10,255 nt of DNA, from assembly GCA_013824055.1 (NCBI GenBank), contig PNNE01000061.1:1-10255 (forward strand). Direction: 5' to 3'. Under the pieces are notes generated by a model. The model did not search any database. It saw only the letters and a program-made list of their open reading frames with translations, and had not been told where the DNA came from. This document shows positions 1 through 6,161 of this stretch, piece after piece. The stretch is from Rhodobacter sp. (GTDB taxonomy: Bacteria > Pseudomonadota > Alphaproteobacteria > Rhodobacterales > Rhodobacteraceae). Numbering within the stretch: the first letter of the stretch is position 1; each line of letters opens with the position of its first letter. The position numbers were made by a program, and so were the translations under genes.

Positions 1-94
1 GGTTGGCAAGCTGGACGGTCAGCAGAAGCGGCTGCCAGCAGTCATCGTGCCCCTGTCGCACTACGACCCGAAGAAGACGCGGCCGCAGAGCTGA
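1..94 (+). CDS. C-terminal end of an unidentified protein (5' truncated by window)
   Basis: An open frame enters from the left edge and ends at TGA 92-94, giving about 30 residues (VGKLDGQQKRLPAVIVPLSH then YDPKKTRPQS). The tail is basic and proline-rich, and I do not recognise a family from so little. The globin ATG lies 3 bases after the stop, so the two genes are probably co-transcribed and may be translationally coupled. The frame assignment rests on that tight spacing and on the absence of stops, which over 30 codons of G+C-rich DNA is only moderate evidence. Confidence 0.5.
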   Translation, partial: VGKLDGQQKRLPAVIVPLSHYDPKKTRPQS

Positions 95-97
95 GCC

Positions 98-496
98 ATG
101 AAGCCGATGCCCCGGAAAACTATGCTCGACCGGATCGGGGGCGAGGAGAAGGTTCATCTGCTGGTGAACCGCTTCTACGACCTGATCGAGACCCTGCCGC
201 AGGGCCGCGCGATCATGGAGATGCACCTCAAGGGGCACGGGCTGACGCATGTGCGGCCCGAGCAGTTCAACTTCCTCTGCGGTTTTTTCGGCGGCCGGCG
301 CCATTACCAGGACCTTCACGGCCACATGAACCTGCGCGAGATCCATGCCCATGTGGAAATCCGTCGGCAGGATGCCGAGGATTGGCTGGCGGTGATGGAG
401 CGGGCGATGGTCGAAACCGGGGTGGCCGAGGGTGAACGCACCGAGATCATGACGACCTTCCGGCGCGCGGCGCACATGTTGGTCAACAGGCCCTAG
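98..496 (+). CDS. Group II (trHbO-like) truncated hemoglobin
   Basis: A 132-residue heme protein of the 2-on-2 truncated hemoglobin family, cytoplasmic. Such proteins bind O2 or NO and are linked to oxygen delivery, peroxide chemistry or NO detoxification; the exact role cannot be read here. The order of landmarks fits group II: IGGEE near residue 13, RFYDL with Tyr27 at the B10 position, FFGG at 63-66, His83 (in REIHAH) as the likely proximal F8 heme ligand, and Trp96 (in DAEDWL) at the diagnostic G8 position. The C-terminal AAHMLVN resembles the AAHSLVN of mycobacterial trHbO. Unusual points are a CD region (MHLKGHGLTH) about two residues longer than in common proteobacterial members, with His43 near CD1, and loss of the usual HP pair before the F helix. 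Starts at codons 4 or 9 are possible. The stop shares CTAG with the convergent glycosyltransferase. Confidence 0.88.
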   Translation: MKPMPRKTMLDRIGGEEKVHLLVNRFYDLIETLPQGRAIMEMHLKGHGLTHVRPEQFNFLCGFFGGRRHYQDLHGHMNLREIHAHVEIRRQDAEDWLAVMERAMVETGVAEGERTEIMTTFRRAAHMLVNRP

Positions 497-1413
497 GCCG
501 ACAAGGTCTGAAGCCGCCCGTCACGCAGGTCCTTGACCTTCTGGCGCAGGCCGAGGTCGGCAAGGATCACGCGCCCGACTGCCACCAGCTCATCGCGCAC
601 ATCGACCGACAGGATCTGGGTGCGACGATAGAACTTGTCGATCTCTTCCGGGGTCGCCTCGGCCAGGAAGGCCTGCAACTCGGGGCGGAATTGGTAGGCG
701 CCCTTGGTCATGCGGAACGGCACGGCGGCTGCCCAGGCGGCCTTGTCCTGGGCGTGGAAGTGCAGCAGCTTGATTTCGGGCTGCCAATGCGCAGGGGCGA
801 CGATTTCCTTGTTCAGCATCACGGCATGCAGCCGCGGGAGAAGGCCGGGGACGCGGGTGCGGTACATTGCCTTTCCGACGCTGTGCGACAGAATCCCGTC
901 GCGGATGATCTTGCGATAGGGGCCAAGCGCGGCGCGGCGGCGCGGCCAGTGTTCGTGACGCAGCGCCCCGCGGAATTCGCGCGCGGTGTAGATGTCGTCG
1001 GGCAAGAGCGGGTCGTGCATCGCCTCGAAGGGTTCCAGCCGCATGGCGATGGTGTCCGCGGGCGTCTCGTCCAGGATCGCGGCGATCGGGCGCGGGGTCA
1101 GCAGGAACTCGTCCACGTCGATGTGGACGATCCAGTCCGATGTCACCAGCGCGCGGTAGGTCAGGCGCGCGTTCTGGGTCTGGCGGTTCTGATGCTGCGG
1201 CGGGCGCTTCTGGCAGGTGCGCAGCCAATGGTCCTCGTCACAGAGGGTGATGGTGACGCGCGGGTGCCGGGCCAGCGGTTCGGGGATGGGTTGAGCGGGG
1301 TCGTCGAAGAAGAGCCACAGGTGTTCGGCCCCCAGGGACAGGTGATGGGCGGCGAAGGCGAGGACCTTCTCTTCGGGGGCCTTGATGGTGGCGACAAGGC
1401 TCCAGCCGGCCAT
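493..1413 (-). CDS. Glycosyltransferase family 2-like protein (Glyco_tranf_2_4 type)
   Basis: A 306-residue predicted cytoplasmic glycosyltransferase with a GT-A-type N-terminal half. The start has the pattern of this family: a short strand (WSLVATIKAPEE), a helix (AAHHLSLGAEHLWLFFDD), then the acidic DVD at residues 99-101 inside WIVHIDVDEFL, the expected metal/nucleotide-sugar binding motif. A conserved-looking RQTQNARLTYRAL helix (77-89) precedes it. The C-terminal LLHFHAQDKAAW resembles the HF/HY motif late in related proteins. Donor and acceptor cannot be inferred; relatives often serve surface polysaccharides. It lies downstream of cobD on the same strand with no functional link evident. 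The ATG overlaps the TGA of a 34-codon ORF (TGATG), and no good ribosome site of its own is seen, so translation may be coupled. The stop codon overlaps the convergent globin stop in CTAG 493-496. Confidence 0.87.
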   Translation of the reverse strand: MAGWSLVATIKAPEEKVLAFAAHHLSLGAEHLWLFFDDPAQPIPEPLARHPRVTITLCDEDHWLRTCQKRPPQHQNRQTQNARLTYRALVTSDWIVHIDVDEFLLTPRPIAAILDETPADTIAMRLEPFEAMHDPLLPDDIYTAREFRGALRHEHWPRRRAALGPYRKIIRDGILSHSVGKAMYRTRVPGLLPRLHAVMLNKEIVAPAHWQPEIKLLHFHAQDKAAWAAAVPFRMTKGAYQFRPELQAFLAEATPEEIDKFYRRTQILSVDVRDELVAVGRVILADLGLRQKVKDLRDGRLQTLSA

Positions 1414-1517
1414 CAGAGCGCGTCCGGACGGTTGCGCGCGGGCCAGCCGTCGGCGGGACCACAGGGTGCAGCGACCGCAGGGCTGGTCACGAGGGGGGCA
1501 AGGACGGCTGCGCGCAT
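1413..1517 (-). CDS. Possible 34-residue small ORF between cobD and the glycosyltransferase
   Basis: The frame starts at ATG 1517-1515, 25 bases after the cobD stop, and ends at TGA 1415-1413, which overlaps the glycosyltransferase ATG as TGATG. A GGAG ribosome site lies four bases before the ATG. The product begins MRAAVLAPLVTSPAVAAPC, a short basic then hydrophobic stretch that resembles a weak signal peptide, followed by a Pro/Gly-rich tail. I know no family for it. It may be a real micro-protein, a leader whose translation carries ribosomes to the downstream start, or chance. The ribosome site and stop/start overlap favour translation; the low-complexity composition is typical of random G+C-rich frames. 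Confidence 0.35.
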   Translation of the reverse strand: MRAAVLAPLVTSPAVAAPCGPADGWPARNRPDAL

Positions 1518-1542
1518 CGGGTCTCCGGGTGTTGCCAAGAGG

Positions 1543-2442
1543 TTAGGTGAGCGCCACCAGAACGGCAACCGCAAGCAGGGCGGCCCAGACCCGCCAAAGC
1601 GCATCGGCAGCGGCGTCGATGTCGTCGGGGCCGGGGTCGCGGCGGCCCTCGGGCCAGACCCAGGGATAGTGCCGGTGGACGCCGTGGTAGCTGCGCGGAC
1701 CGGAGAGGGCGACGTTCAGGACCGGGGCAAGCGCGCTTTCCGGCCAGCCCGCGTTCGGGCTGCGGTGCTTTGGCGCATCGCGAAGGATGGGCTTGGGGTC
1801 AAGCCATCCGTGGGTCAGCGCGATCAGCAGCGCGGTCAGGCGGGCGGGTATCAGGTTCAGGACGTCGTCGAGCCGGGCAGAGGCCCAGCCGAAGTCCTTG
1901 TAGCGGGGGGTAAGGTGGCCGATCATGCTGTCCGCCGTGTTGACCAGCTTGTAGGCCAGGATGCCGGGCAGGCCGAGGACGAGATACCAGAAGACCGGGG
2001 CCACGACGCCGTCCGACAGGTTCTCGGCCGCGCTTTCGATGGCTGCACGGCTGATGTCGGGACCGGTCATCTCGGCCGTGTCACGACCGACGATCAACGC
2101 GACGGCCTGGCGACCCTCGGGGATGGACCGGCGCAGGGCGGTGGCGACGGCGCGAACATGCTCGACCAGGGATTTCTGCGCGACCAGGATGGCGACGGCA
2201 AGAGCCTCGATGACGCCGTGGTCGGGCACCAGGTGGATCAGCCAGCCGAGGGCCAGGCCGGTCAGCGCAAGACCGGCGGCGACCAGGGTGCCCTTCAGTT
2301 TCAGCGCGCCGTCGCGGTTGAACCGGGCGTCGCACCAGCCGACGAGGCGGCCCATCAGGACCGCCGGATGGGGCAGGCGGTTCCAGAGCCAGCGCGGCTC
2401 GCCGAAGGCAGCATCAAGCAGAAGGGCGACGATCAGGATCAT
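1543..2442 (-). CDS. cobD: Adenosylcobinamide-phosphate synthase CobD (CbiB)
   Basis: A 299-residue inner-membrane enzyme that attaches the aminopropanol (phosphate) arm to adenosylcobyric acid in cobalamin biosynthesis. Recognition is strong: EPRWLWNRLPHPAVLMG at 15-31, hydrophobic segments near 52-72 and 77-90, GRDTAEMTGPDISRAA at 119-134, ENLSDGVVAPVFWY at 140-153, LVNTADSMIGH at 166-176, RLDDVLNLIPARLTALL at 190-206 and HRSPNAGWPESALA near 226-239. I chose ATG 2442-2440 because the family begins with a short hydrophobic strand directly before the DAAFGEPRW-type motif. The frame is open for 81 more codons upstream, but those do not look like CobD and run into the divergent gene; ATG 2517 is the main alternative. 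No other cobalamin gene is in the window. A promoter candidate lies at 2579-2607, and I found no cobalamin riboswitch in the leader. Confidence 0.93.
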   Translation of the reverse strand: MILIVALLLDAAFGEPRWLWNRLPHPAVLMGRLVGWCDARFNRDGALKLKGTLVAAGLALTGLALGWLIHLVPDHGVIEALAVAILVAQKSLVEHVRAVATALRRSIPEGRQAVALIVGRDTAEMTGPDISRAAIESAAENLSDGVVAPVFWYLVLGLPGILAYKLVNTADSMIGHLTPRYKDFGWASARLDDVLNLIPARLTALLIALTHGWLDPKPILRDAPKHRSPNAGWPESALAPVLNVALSGPRSYHGVHRHYPWVWPEGRRDPGPDDIDAAADALWRVWAALLAVAVLVALT

Positions 2443-2578
2443 GCGCAGGGCTATCGGCAGACCGGGGGTGATTCGCAAGACGTTCCCGGATCTTGCCGGT
2501 GTTTCGCTGCGCAGCATGGGGCGGCCTTGCCGGATCAACCTGAGGTTGAGCAATTCCGTGTCCTGGCGACATGGATGG

Positions 2579-2607
2579 GTTACAATTCGGTAATACCCTT
2601 GTGGCAA
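2579..2607 (-). promoter_or_regulatory. Candidate sigma-70-type promoter for cobD
   Basis: Read on the minus strand, TTGCCA (2607-2602) and TGTAAC (2584-2579) are separated by exactly 17 bases. They match the -35 and -10 consensus at 5/6 and 4/6 positions. They lie in the most A+T-rich stretch of the neighbourhood, between cobD and the divergent small gene. Transcription would start near 2572, leaving a leader of about 130 bases to the chosen cobD start. This is inference from consensus matching; a divergent promoter for the plus-strand gene should also lie here, but I cannot place it convincingly. Confidence 0.35.
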
Positions 2608-2663
2608 CTTGATTTTCTGAAGGTTCACTCCAGACTTTGACTGGGGAAGAAGTCGAGGCTGCC

Positions 2664-3017
2664 ATGCTTGAGTTTCTGCCGACATATGTGCGCGAGGGGC
2701 TTGAAGCCGCGCGCAAGAAGGACCTGAAGCGCAAGTCTCGGCTTCGCGTGCAGGTGGGCGATGCCGTCTATCCGGTGCTGCGGTTCTGGGACAACGGCTT
2801 TGCGCTGGATGCCGATTTCTCGCCCGGCAAGTTGCGGGGGCTGGTCGATGTTTACGACGGGTCGCGGCACGTGTTCCAGTGCCTGATCATGGCCTCCAGC
2901 ATCGACAACGGCGAACTCGTCTGCGATTTCAAGCGCGCCACCGCAGTGTCGGACCGCGCACCGCTGGACTTCTGGCGCGACGAGAATGCGCCGGTGGGAT
3001 ACCTGACGAAAGCGTGA
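2664..3017 (+). CDS. Conserved hypothetical protein, possibly PilZ-like fold
   Basis: A 117-residue soluble protein. I chose ATG 2664 because GAGG lies five bases before it. A TTG at 2637 in the same frame would add nine residues (with GGGGAAG downstream of it rather than upstream), so it is less likely. The sequence has an N-terminal helix rich in charges (YVREGLEAARKKDLKRKSRLRV), then alternating short strands (DAVYPVLRFWDNGFALD, LRGLVDVYDG, FQCLIMASSI, ELVCDFKRAT), ending in PLDFW near 100-104. A basic RxxR-containing segment followed by a compact beta domain is reminiscent of PilZ (cyclic-di-GMP binding) proteins. The DxSxxG signature is not clear, so I make no functional claim. The compact, non-repetitive composition and ribosome site support a real gene. 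It is transcribed divergently from cobD and converges on the L,D-transpeptidase gene. Confidence 0.75.
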   Translation: MLEFLPTYVREGLEAARKKDLKRKSRLRVQVGDAVYPVLRFWDNGFALDADFSPGKLRGLVDVYDGSRHVFQCLIMASSIDNGELVCDFKRATAVSDRAPLDFWRDENAPVGYLTKA

Positions 3018-3090
3018 TCTGCGGGACGCCTCCTCGTTCGACGTCGTCTCCTCGTCGGAAGACGCGCGAAGTCACCGAGGCGCGCCGCAG

Positions 3091-3624
3091 TCAGGGCCGG
3101 ATTTCGACCCTGGTGCCGATGGGCGTAACAGCCCAGATCTCGCGCATCTCGGCGTTGGTCACGGCAATGCAGCCTGCGGTCCAGTCCCCCTTGATCTTCA
3201 TGCCTTCGGGCAGGGCATTGGGCTGACCGTGGATGAAGATATCGCCGCCGGGCGAGTAGCCACCCGCAGCCGCCCGGGCCAGGTCCTCGGGCTTGGGATA
3301 GTCCAACCCGATGGACAAGTGAAAGGCGCTTTCAGGGTTTCTCCGGTTGATGGTGAACTCACCCTCGGGTGTCTTGCCGTCGCCCTGGCGGAGCTTGTCG
3401 CCCTCGGGCGCGAAGCCGAGGGCGATGCTGTAGGTCCGCACGGCTTCGCCACCCTGGAACAGCTGCATCCGACGCGCGGCCTTCTCGATCACGATCAATT
3501 CGACCTGACCCGTCAGCGGCGGCGGGGGCGGCACCGGCCGCATCGGGCCGTAAAGCCAGGCCGCGACAAGCCCCAGGACGACCAGCAGGCAAAGAAAGAC
3601 CAGAAGCCGCAGACGTCGGATCAT
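3091..3624 (-). CDS. L,D-transpeptidase family protein (YkuD domain), membrane-anchored
   Basis: A 177-residue protein with an N-terminal basic patch and a single membrane segment (residues 6-25, MIRRLR then LLVFLCLLVVLGLVAAWLY), a short proline-rich linker (PMRPVPPPPPL), and a periplasmic YkuD catalytic domain from about 40 to 176. Catalytic landmarks are His132 in IFIHGQ and the nucleophile Cys152 in DWTAGCIAVTNAEM; GDGKTPEGEF (81-90) is the usual substrate-side motif. YkuD enzymes form or exchange 3-3 peptidoglycan cross-links or attach proteins to peptidoglycan; which applies here is unknown. The small size with no LysM domain fits the compact proteobacterial ErfK/YafK-like group. Its ATG overlaps the TGA of the upstream PLP enzyme by ATGA (3621-3624), so the two are co-transcribed and probably translationally coupled. 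Confidence 0.92.
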   Translation of the reverse strand: MIRRLRLLVFLCLLVVLGLVAAWLYGPMRPVPPPPPLTGQVELIVIEKAARRMQLFQGGEAVRTYSIALGFAPEGDKLRQGDGKTPEGEFTINRRNPESAFHLSIGLDYPKPEDLARAAAGGYSPGGDIFIHGQPNALPEGMKIKGDWTAGCIAVTNAEMREIWAVTPIGTRVEIRP

Positions 3625-4823
3625 TGCAGGTCGGCGAAGGCGCGTTCAAGCCGTGCCACCGCCTCGACGACCTGCGCGCGCGGGCAGGCAAGATTGAAGC
3701 GCAGGAACGTCTCGCCCCCGGTCCCGAAGGCCGAACCGTGGTTGGTGGCGATCTTGGCCTGCTTCTCGACCCTGTCGATGAACTCGCCCGGGGCCATGCC
3801 GGTGCCGGAAAAGTCGACCCAGGCGAGGTAGGTCGCCTCCAGCGGGGTGGACTTCAGTCCGGGGAGTCGTGCGATGCCTGCGTCGAAAAGCTGACGGTTC
3901 CCGTCAAGGTAGCGCATCAGCGCATCGACCCAGGCGGCCCCTTCGGGCGAATAGGCGGCGGTCGCCATGTGCATCCCGAAGGAATTGGGCGAGATTCCCA
4001 GCGCGTTGATCGTGCGGGCAAAGGTCGTGCGCAGGGCGGGATCGGCGATGATGACGTTGCCGATGTGGGCGCCGGCGATGTTGAAGGTCTTGGTCGTCGC
4101 GGTCATCATCACCAGCCGGTCGGCGATCTGCGGGACGGCCAGCGCCATGACGGTGTGCTTGTGACCCGGGAAGACGAGGTCGTGGTGGATCTCGTCCGAG
4201 ATCAGGATCAGGTCGTGCTTCACGCAGAAATCGGCGATCCGGCGCAGCTCCTCGACCGTCCAGACTCGACCGCCGGGATTGTGCGGCGAGCAGAGGATCA
4301 GCATCCTTTCCGCTCCGGTGAGGTGCTGTTCCCAGGCGGAGGTGTCGATCTGCGCCAGGCCGCCCTGCAGGGTCAGCGGGCATTCGGTGACGGTGCGTCC
4401 GGCGGCTTTGATAACGCGGGCGAAGGCGTGGTAGACCGGCGTCATCAGGATCACCGCGTCACCCGGCTGGGTGTAGCTGTGCACGCAAAGCGCGGTCCCG
4501 TTGACAAGACCGTGGGTGGTGAAGATCCAGTCGGGCTGAACCTCCCAGCCGTGGCGGTTGGCCATCCACCAGCGGATCGCCCGCAGATAGGCGTTGTCGT
4601 CGCCGAAATAGCCGTAGACCCCGTGGTCCAGCATCTTTTGCAGCGCGTTCTGGACGGTTTGCGGCGGCTTGAACTCCATGTCGGCGACCCACATCGCCAG
4701 CCCCTCGTCGGGTTTGAGGCCATAGAGCGGTTCCAGCATGTCCCACTTGACGCAGTGGGACCCGGTGCGGGCGATGGGAGTGTCGAAGGTCATGTCGGTC
4801 GGCCTGGTCGGCGGGATGTTCAT
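3621..4823 (-). CDS. MalY/PatB family PLP-dependent C-S lyase / aminotransferase
   Basis: A 400-residue cytosolic fold-type I PLP enzyme of the MalY/PatB branch. Family members cleave cystathionine and related thioethers (beta C-S lyase) and some act as aminotransferases; the substrate here is not determinable. Visible features: VKWDMLEP near 25-32 and LAMWVADMEF at 42-51, typical of the branch; TPVYHAF with Tyr131 stacking on PLP; SPHNPGG with Asn182; SDEIHHDL with Asp210 pairing the pyridine nitrogen; TTKTFNIAG with Lys245 as Schiff-base lysine; and FLRFNLACPR with Arg375 binding the substrate carboxylate. The length is normal. MalY-like proteins usually begin just before the DTPIARTGSHCVKWD region, so ATG 4793 (codon 11) is an alternative; I kept 4823, preceded by a weak GATGGAA. 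The gene is first in a two-gene unit with the L,D-transpeptidase and divergent from def. Confidence 0.92.
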   Translation of the reverse strand: MNIPPTRPTDMTFDTPIARTGSHCVKWDMLEPLYGLKPDEGLAMWVADMEFKPPQTVQNALQKMLDHGVYGYFGDDNAYLRAIRWWMANRHGWEVQPDWIFTTHGLVNGTALCVHSYTQPGDAVILMTPVYHAFARVIKAAGRTVTECPLTLQGGLAQIDTSAWEQHLTGAERMLILCSPHNPGGRVWTVEELRRIADFCVKHDLILISDEIHHDLVFPGHKHTVMALAVPQIADRLVMMTATTKTFNIAGAHIGNVIIADPALRTTFARTINALGISPNSFGMHMATAAYSPEGAAWVDALMRYLDGNRQLFDAGIARLPGLKSTPLEATYLAWVDFSGTGMAPGEFIDRVEKQAKIATNHGSAFGTGGETFLRFNLACPRAQVVEAVARLERAFADLQ

Positions 4824-4903
4824 CCGGTTATTCCATCACTGACGGGAAGTCATCCCAAATTGAGGGGGTGGCTGAGAAGCAAATCCCGATAATACGCTTG
4901 AAT

Positions 4904-4942
4904 GCGGGACCTGGTTCCGCAAGGAACGCCCGAAATTCCCGC
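4904..4942 (+). other. Nested inverted repeats upstream of def (possible leader RNA structure)
   Basis: GCGGGA (4904-4909) pairs with TCCCGC (4937-4942). Between them sits a perfect hairpin, GTTCC (4914-4918), loop GCAA (a GNRA-type tetraloop), GGAAC (4923-4927). The element lies 47 bases before the def start, in the 166-base intergenic region between the divergent PLP-enzyme and def genes. It could be a structured 5' leader, a protein-binding site, or chance in G+C-rich DNA. No run of T follows, so it is not a classical terminator. Confidence 0.3.
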
Positions 4943-4989
4943 TGTGACTTCACCGCGTTGCTCTTGCCATGACGGGGCTGCTTTCGTAG

Positions 4990-5511
4990 ATGGCTGACAT
5001 GATCCGCCCTATCCTGATCCATCCTGACCCGCGCCTCAAGAAGCTCTGCGATCCCGTGGCGGAAATCACGCCCGAGATCAGGCAGCTGGCCGCCGACATG
5101 CTGGAAACGATGTATGACGCGCCTGGCATCGGGCTTGCCGCACCGCAGGTGGGCGTGACGAAGCGGATCATCGTGATGGACTGCATCAAGGACGGGGACC
5201 CGGAGCCGGTTGCCCTGGTCAACCCCGAGGTGATCTGGGCGTCCGAGGACCTGTCGGTCTATGAGGAAGGCTGCCTGTCGATCCCCGAGCAATATGCCGA
5301 CGTCAAGCGGCCGGCCGAAGTCAGGGTGCGCTGGCTGGGGCTGGACGGCGAGGTGCAGGAGCGGCAGTTTGCAGGCCTTTGGGCGACCTGCGTGCAGCAC
5401 GAGATCGACCACCTGGATGGCAAGCTCTTCATCGACTACCTGGGGCCGCTGAAGCGCCAGATGATCACGCGGAAGATGGAAAAGCTGAAGCGGGAACGGG
5501 CGCGGGGCTAA
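4990..5511 (+). CDS. def: Peptide deformylase
   Basis: A 173-residue metalloenzyme (usually Fe2+) that removes the N-formyl group from nascent proteins at the ribosome exit. All three motifs are intact: motif 1 GIGLAAPQVG at 46-55 with Gln53, motif 2 EGCLS at 93-97 with metal ligand Cys95, and motif 3 HEIDH at 137-141 with metal ligands His137 and His141 and catalytic Glu138. The C-terminal helix ends in a basic run (RKMEKLKRERARG) of the kind that contacts the ribosome in other deformylases. ATG 4990 was taken as start; ATG 4999 (codon 4, giving MIRPILIHPDPRL) is equally typical of the family, and no clear ribosome site decides between them. It opens the cluster that runs to fmt and is the only member with a complete active site. 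Confidence 0.96.
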   Translation: MADMIRPILIHPDPRLKKLCDPVAEITPEIRQLAADMLETMYDAPGIGLAAPQVGVTKRIIVMDCIKDGDPEPVALVNPEVIWASEDLSVYEEGCLSIPEQYADVKRPAEVRVRWLGLDGEVQERQFAGLWATCVQHEIDHLDGKLFIDYLGPLKRQMITRKMEKLKRERARG

Positions 5512-5577
5512 GTGCCGGGGGTGACTTTCCCGCGCGATGCGGCTATGCGCCGGGGCTGACAACCGAAGGACATCCCG

Positions 5578-5661
5578 ATGCTGCTGCCGATCCTGCGCTG
5601 GCCCGACCCCCGCCTTGCGCCCGAGGCGCGGTCACTGGCCAAGGCAGAGGTGCCGGCATGA
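5578..5661 (+). pseudogene. 27-codon remnant of a deformylase paralogue (N-terminus only)
   Basis: ATG 5578 follows GAAGGA with a seven-base spacer, a strong ribosome site. The frame reads MLLPILRWPDPRLAPEARSL then AKAEVPA and stops at TGA 5659-5661. PILRWPDPRL is the canonical start of a peptide deformylase (compare PILIHPDPRLKK in the intact def just upstream). The next gene carries its own equivalent segment (CLPWPHPVLR), so this is a third copy of the deformylase N-terminus rather than part of the neighbour. Everything after the first strand is missing, including all three catalytic motifs. The stop overlaps the downstream ATG as ATGA (5658-5661). My reading is an internally deleted paralogue whose surviving start may now deliver ribosomes to the next gene. 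The relic call is inference; translation is plausible given the ribosome site. Confidence 0.6.
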
Positions 5662-6161
5662 CCGTTCGCCGCTGCCTGCCCTGGCCGCACCCGGTGCTGC
5701 GGACGCCCGCCGCCGATGTCGCCGCGATCAGCGATGAGGTCCGGGCGATCTGGGCCGACATGATCGACACGATGGATGCGATGCCGGGCTACGGGCTGGC
5801 GGCGGTGCAGATCGGAGTGCCCTTGCGGCTGGCGGTCGTGGATTGCTCGGAGGCGCGCGGACAGGCGGTGCGGATGGCGAACCCCGAAGTGCTGCATGCA
5901 AGCGGCCAGCTGCGCGAGCATGAGGAGGCCTCGCCGAACTTGCCGGGGGTGTCGGCGGTCATTCAGCGCCCGCGGGCGGTGACGGTGCGGTTCCTCAACT
6001 CTGACGGGGAAATCGAGGAGCGGGATTTCGTCGGCCTCTGGGCGACAAGCGCTCAGCACCAGATCGACCATCTGGCGGGAAGGATGTACTTTGACCGCCT
6101 GTCGCCGCTGAAGCGGAAGATGCTGATCGCCAAGGCGGAAAAGCTGGGGCGGCGCGGATGA
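5658..6161 (+). CDS. Peptide deformylase-like protein with degenerate active site
   Basis: A 167-residue full-length deformylase homologue. Motif 1 is GYGLAAVQIG at 44-53, keeping Gln51 but with Val in place of Pro. Motif 2, normally EGCLSIP, reads EASPNLP (90-96), so the metal-binding Cys is replaced, by Ser92 in the straightforward alignment. Motif 3 reads HQIDH (134-138): both His ligands remain but the catalytic Glu is Gln135. Loss of one ligand and the general acid/base predicts little or no deformylase activity. The fold, length and ribosome-facing C-terminal helix (LKRKMLIAKAEKLGRRG) are kept, so it may bind ribosomes, nascent chains or Def, but that is speculation. Start: ATG 5658 with GAGG seven bases before; the frame is open further upstream but only over def. 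It overlaps the 27-codon remnant upstream and fmt downstream, both by ATGA. Confidence 0.88.
   Translation: MTVRRCLPWPHPVLRTPAADVAAISDEVRAIWADMIDTMDAMPGYGLAAVQIGVPLRLAVVDCSEARGQAVRMANPEVLHASGQLREHEEASPNLPGVSAVIQRPRAVTVRFLNSDGEIEERDFVGLWATSAQHQIDHLAGRMYFDRLSPLKRKMLIAKAEKLGRRG

Noticed and set aside
691..2640. A 649-codon open frame on the plus strand across the glycosyltransferase and cobD genes
   Set aside because: It lies antisense to two well-recognised genes and has the Gly/Arg/Asp/Gln-rich, domainless composition of a shadow frame in G+C-rich DNA.
2443..2663. Cobalamin riboswitch in the cobD leader
   Set aside because: I looked on the minus strand for the B12-box and the other conserved riboswitch segments and found no convincing match.
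2443..2685. An 81-residue N-terminal extension of CobD
   Set aside because: The family starts at the hydrophobic strand encoded from 2442; the extension shows no family similarity and overlaps the divergent small gene and the likely promoter.
3018..3090. Possible terminator between the hypothetical gene and the L,D-transpeptidase gene
   Set aside because: There are only imperfect CTCCTCGT-type direct repeats and a weak GTCT/AGAC pairing, with no stable stem followed by T residues.
3369..4892. A 507-codon open frame on the plus strand opposite the PLP enzyme
   Set aside because: It is antisense to a complete MalY/PatB-type enzyme with all PLP residues and has no recognisable domain of its own.
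5379..5657. A 93-residue N-terminal extension of the deformylase-like protein
   Set aside because: It would be an out-of-frame reading of the def 3' end; ATG 5658 has its own GAGG site and gives the normal family length.
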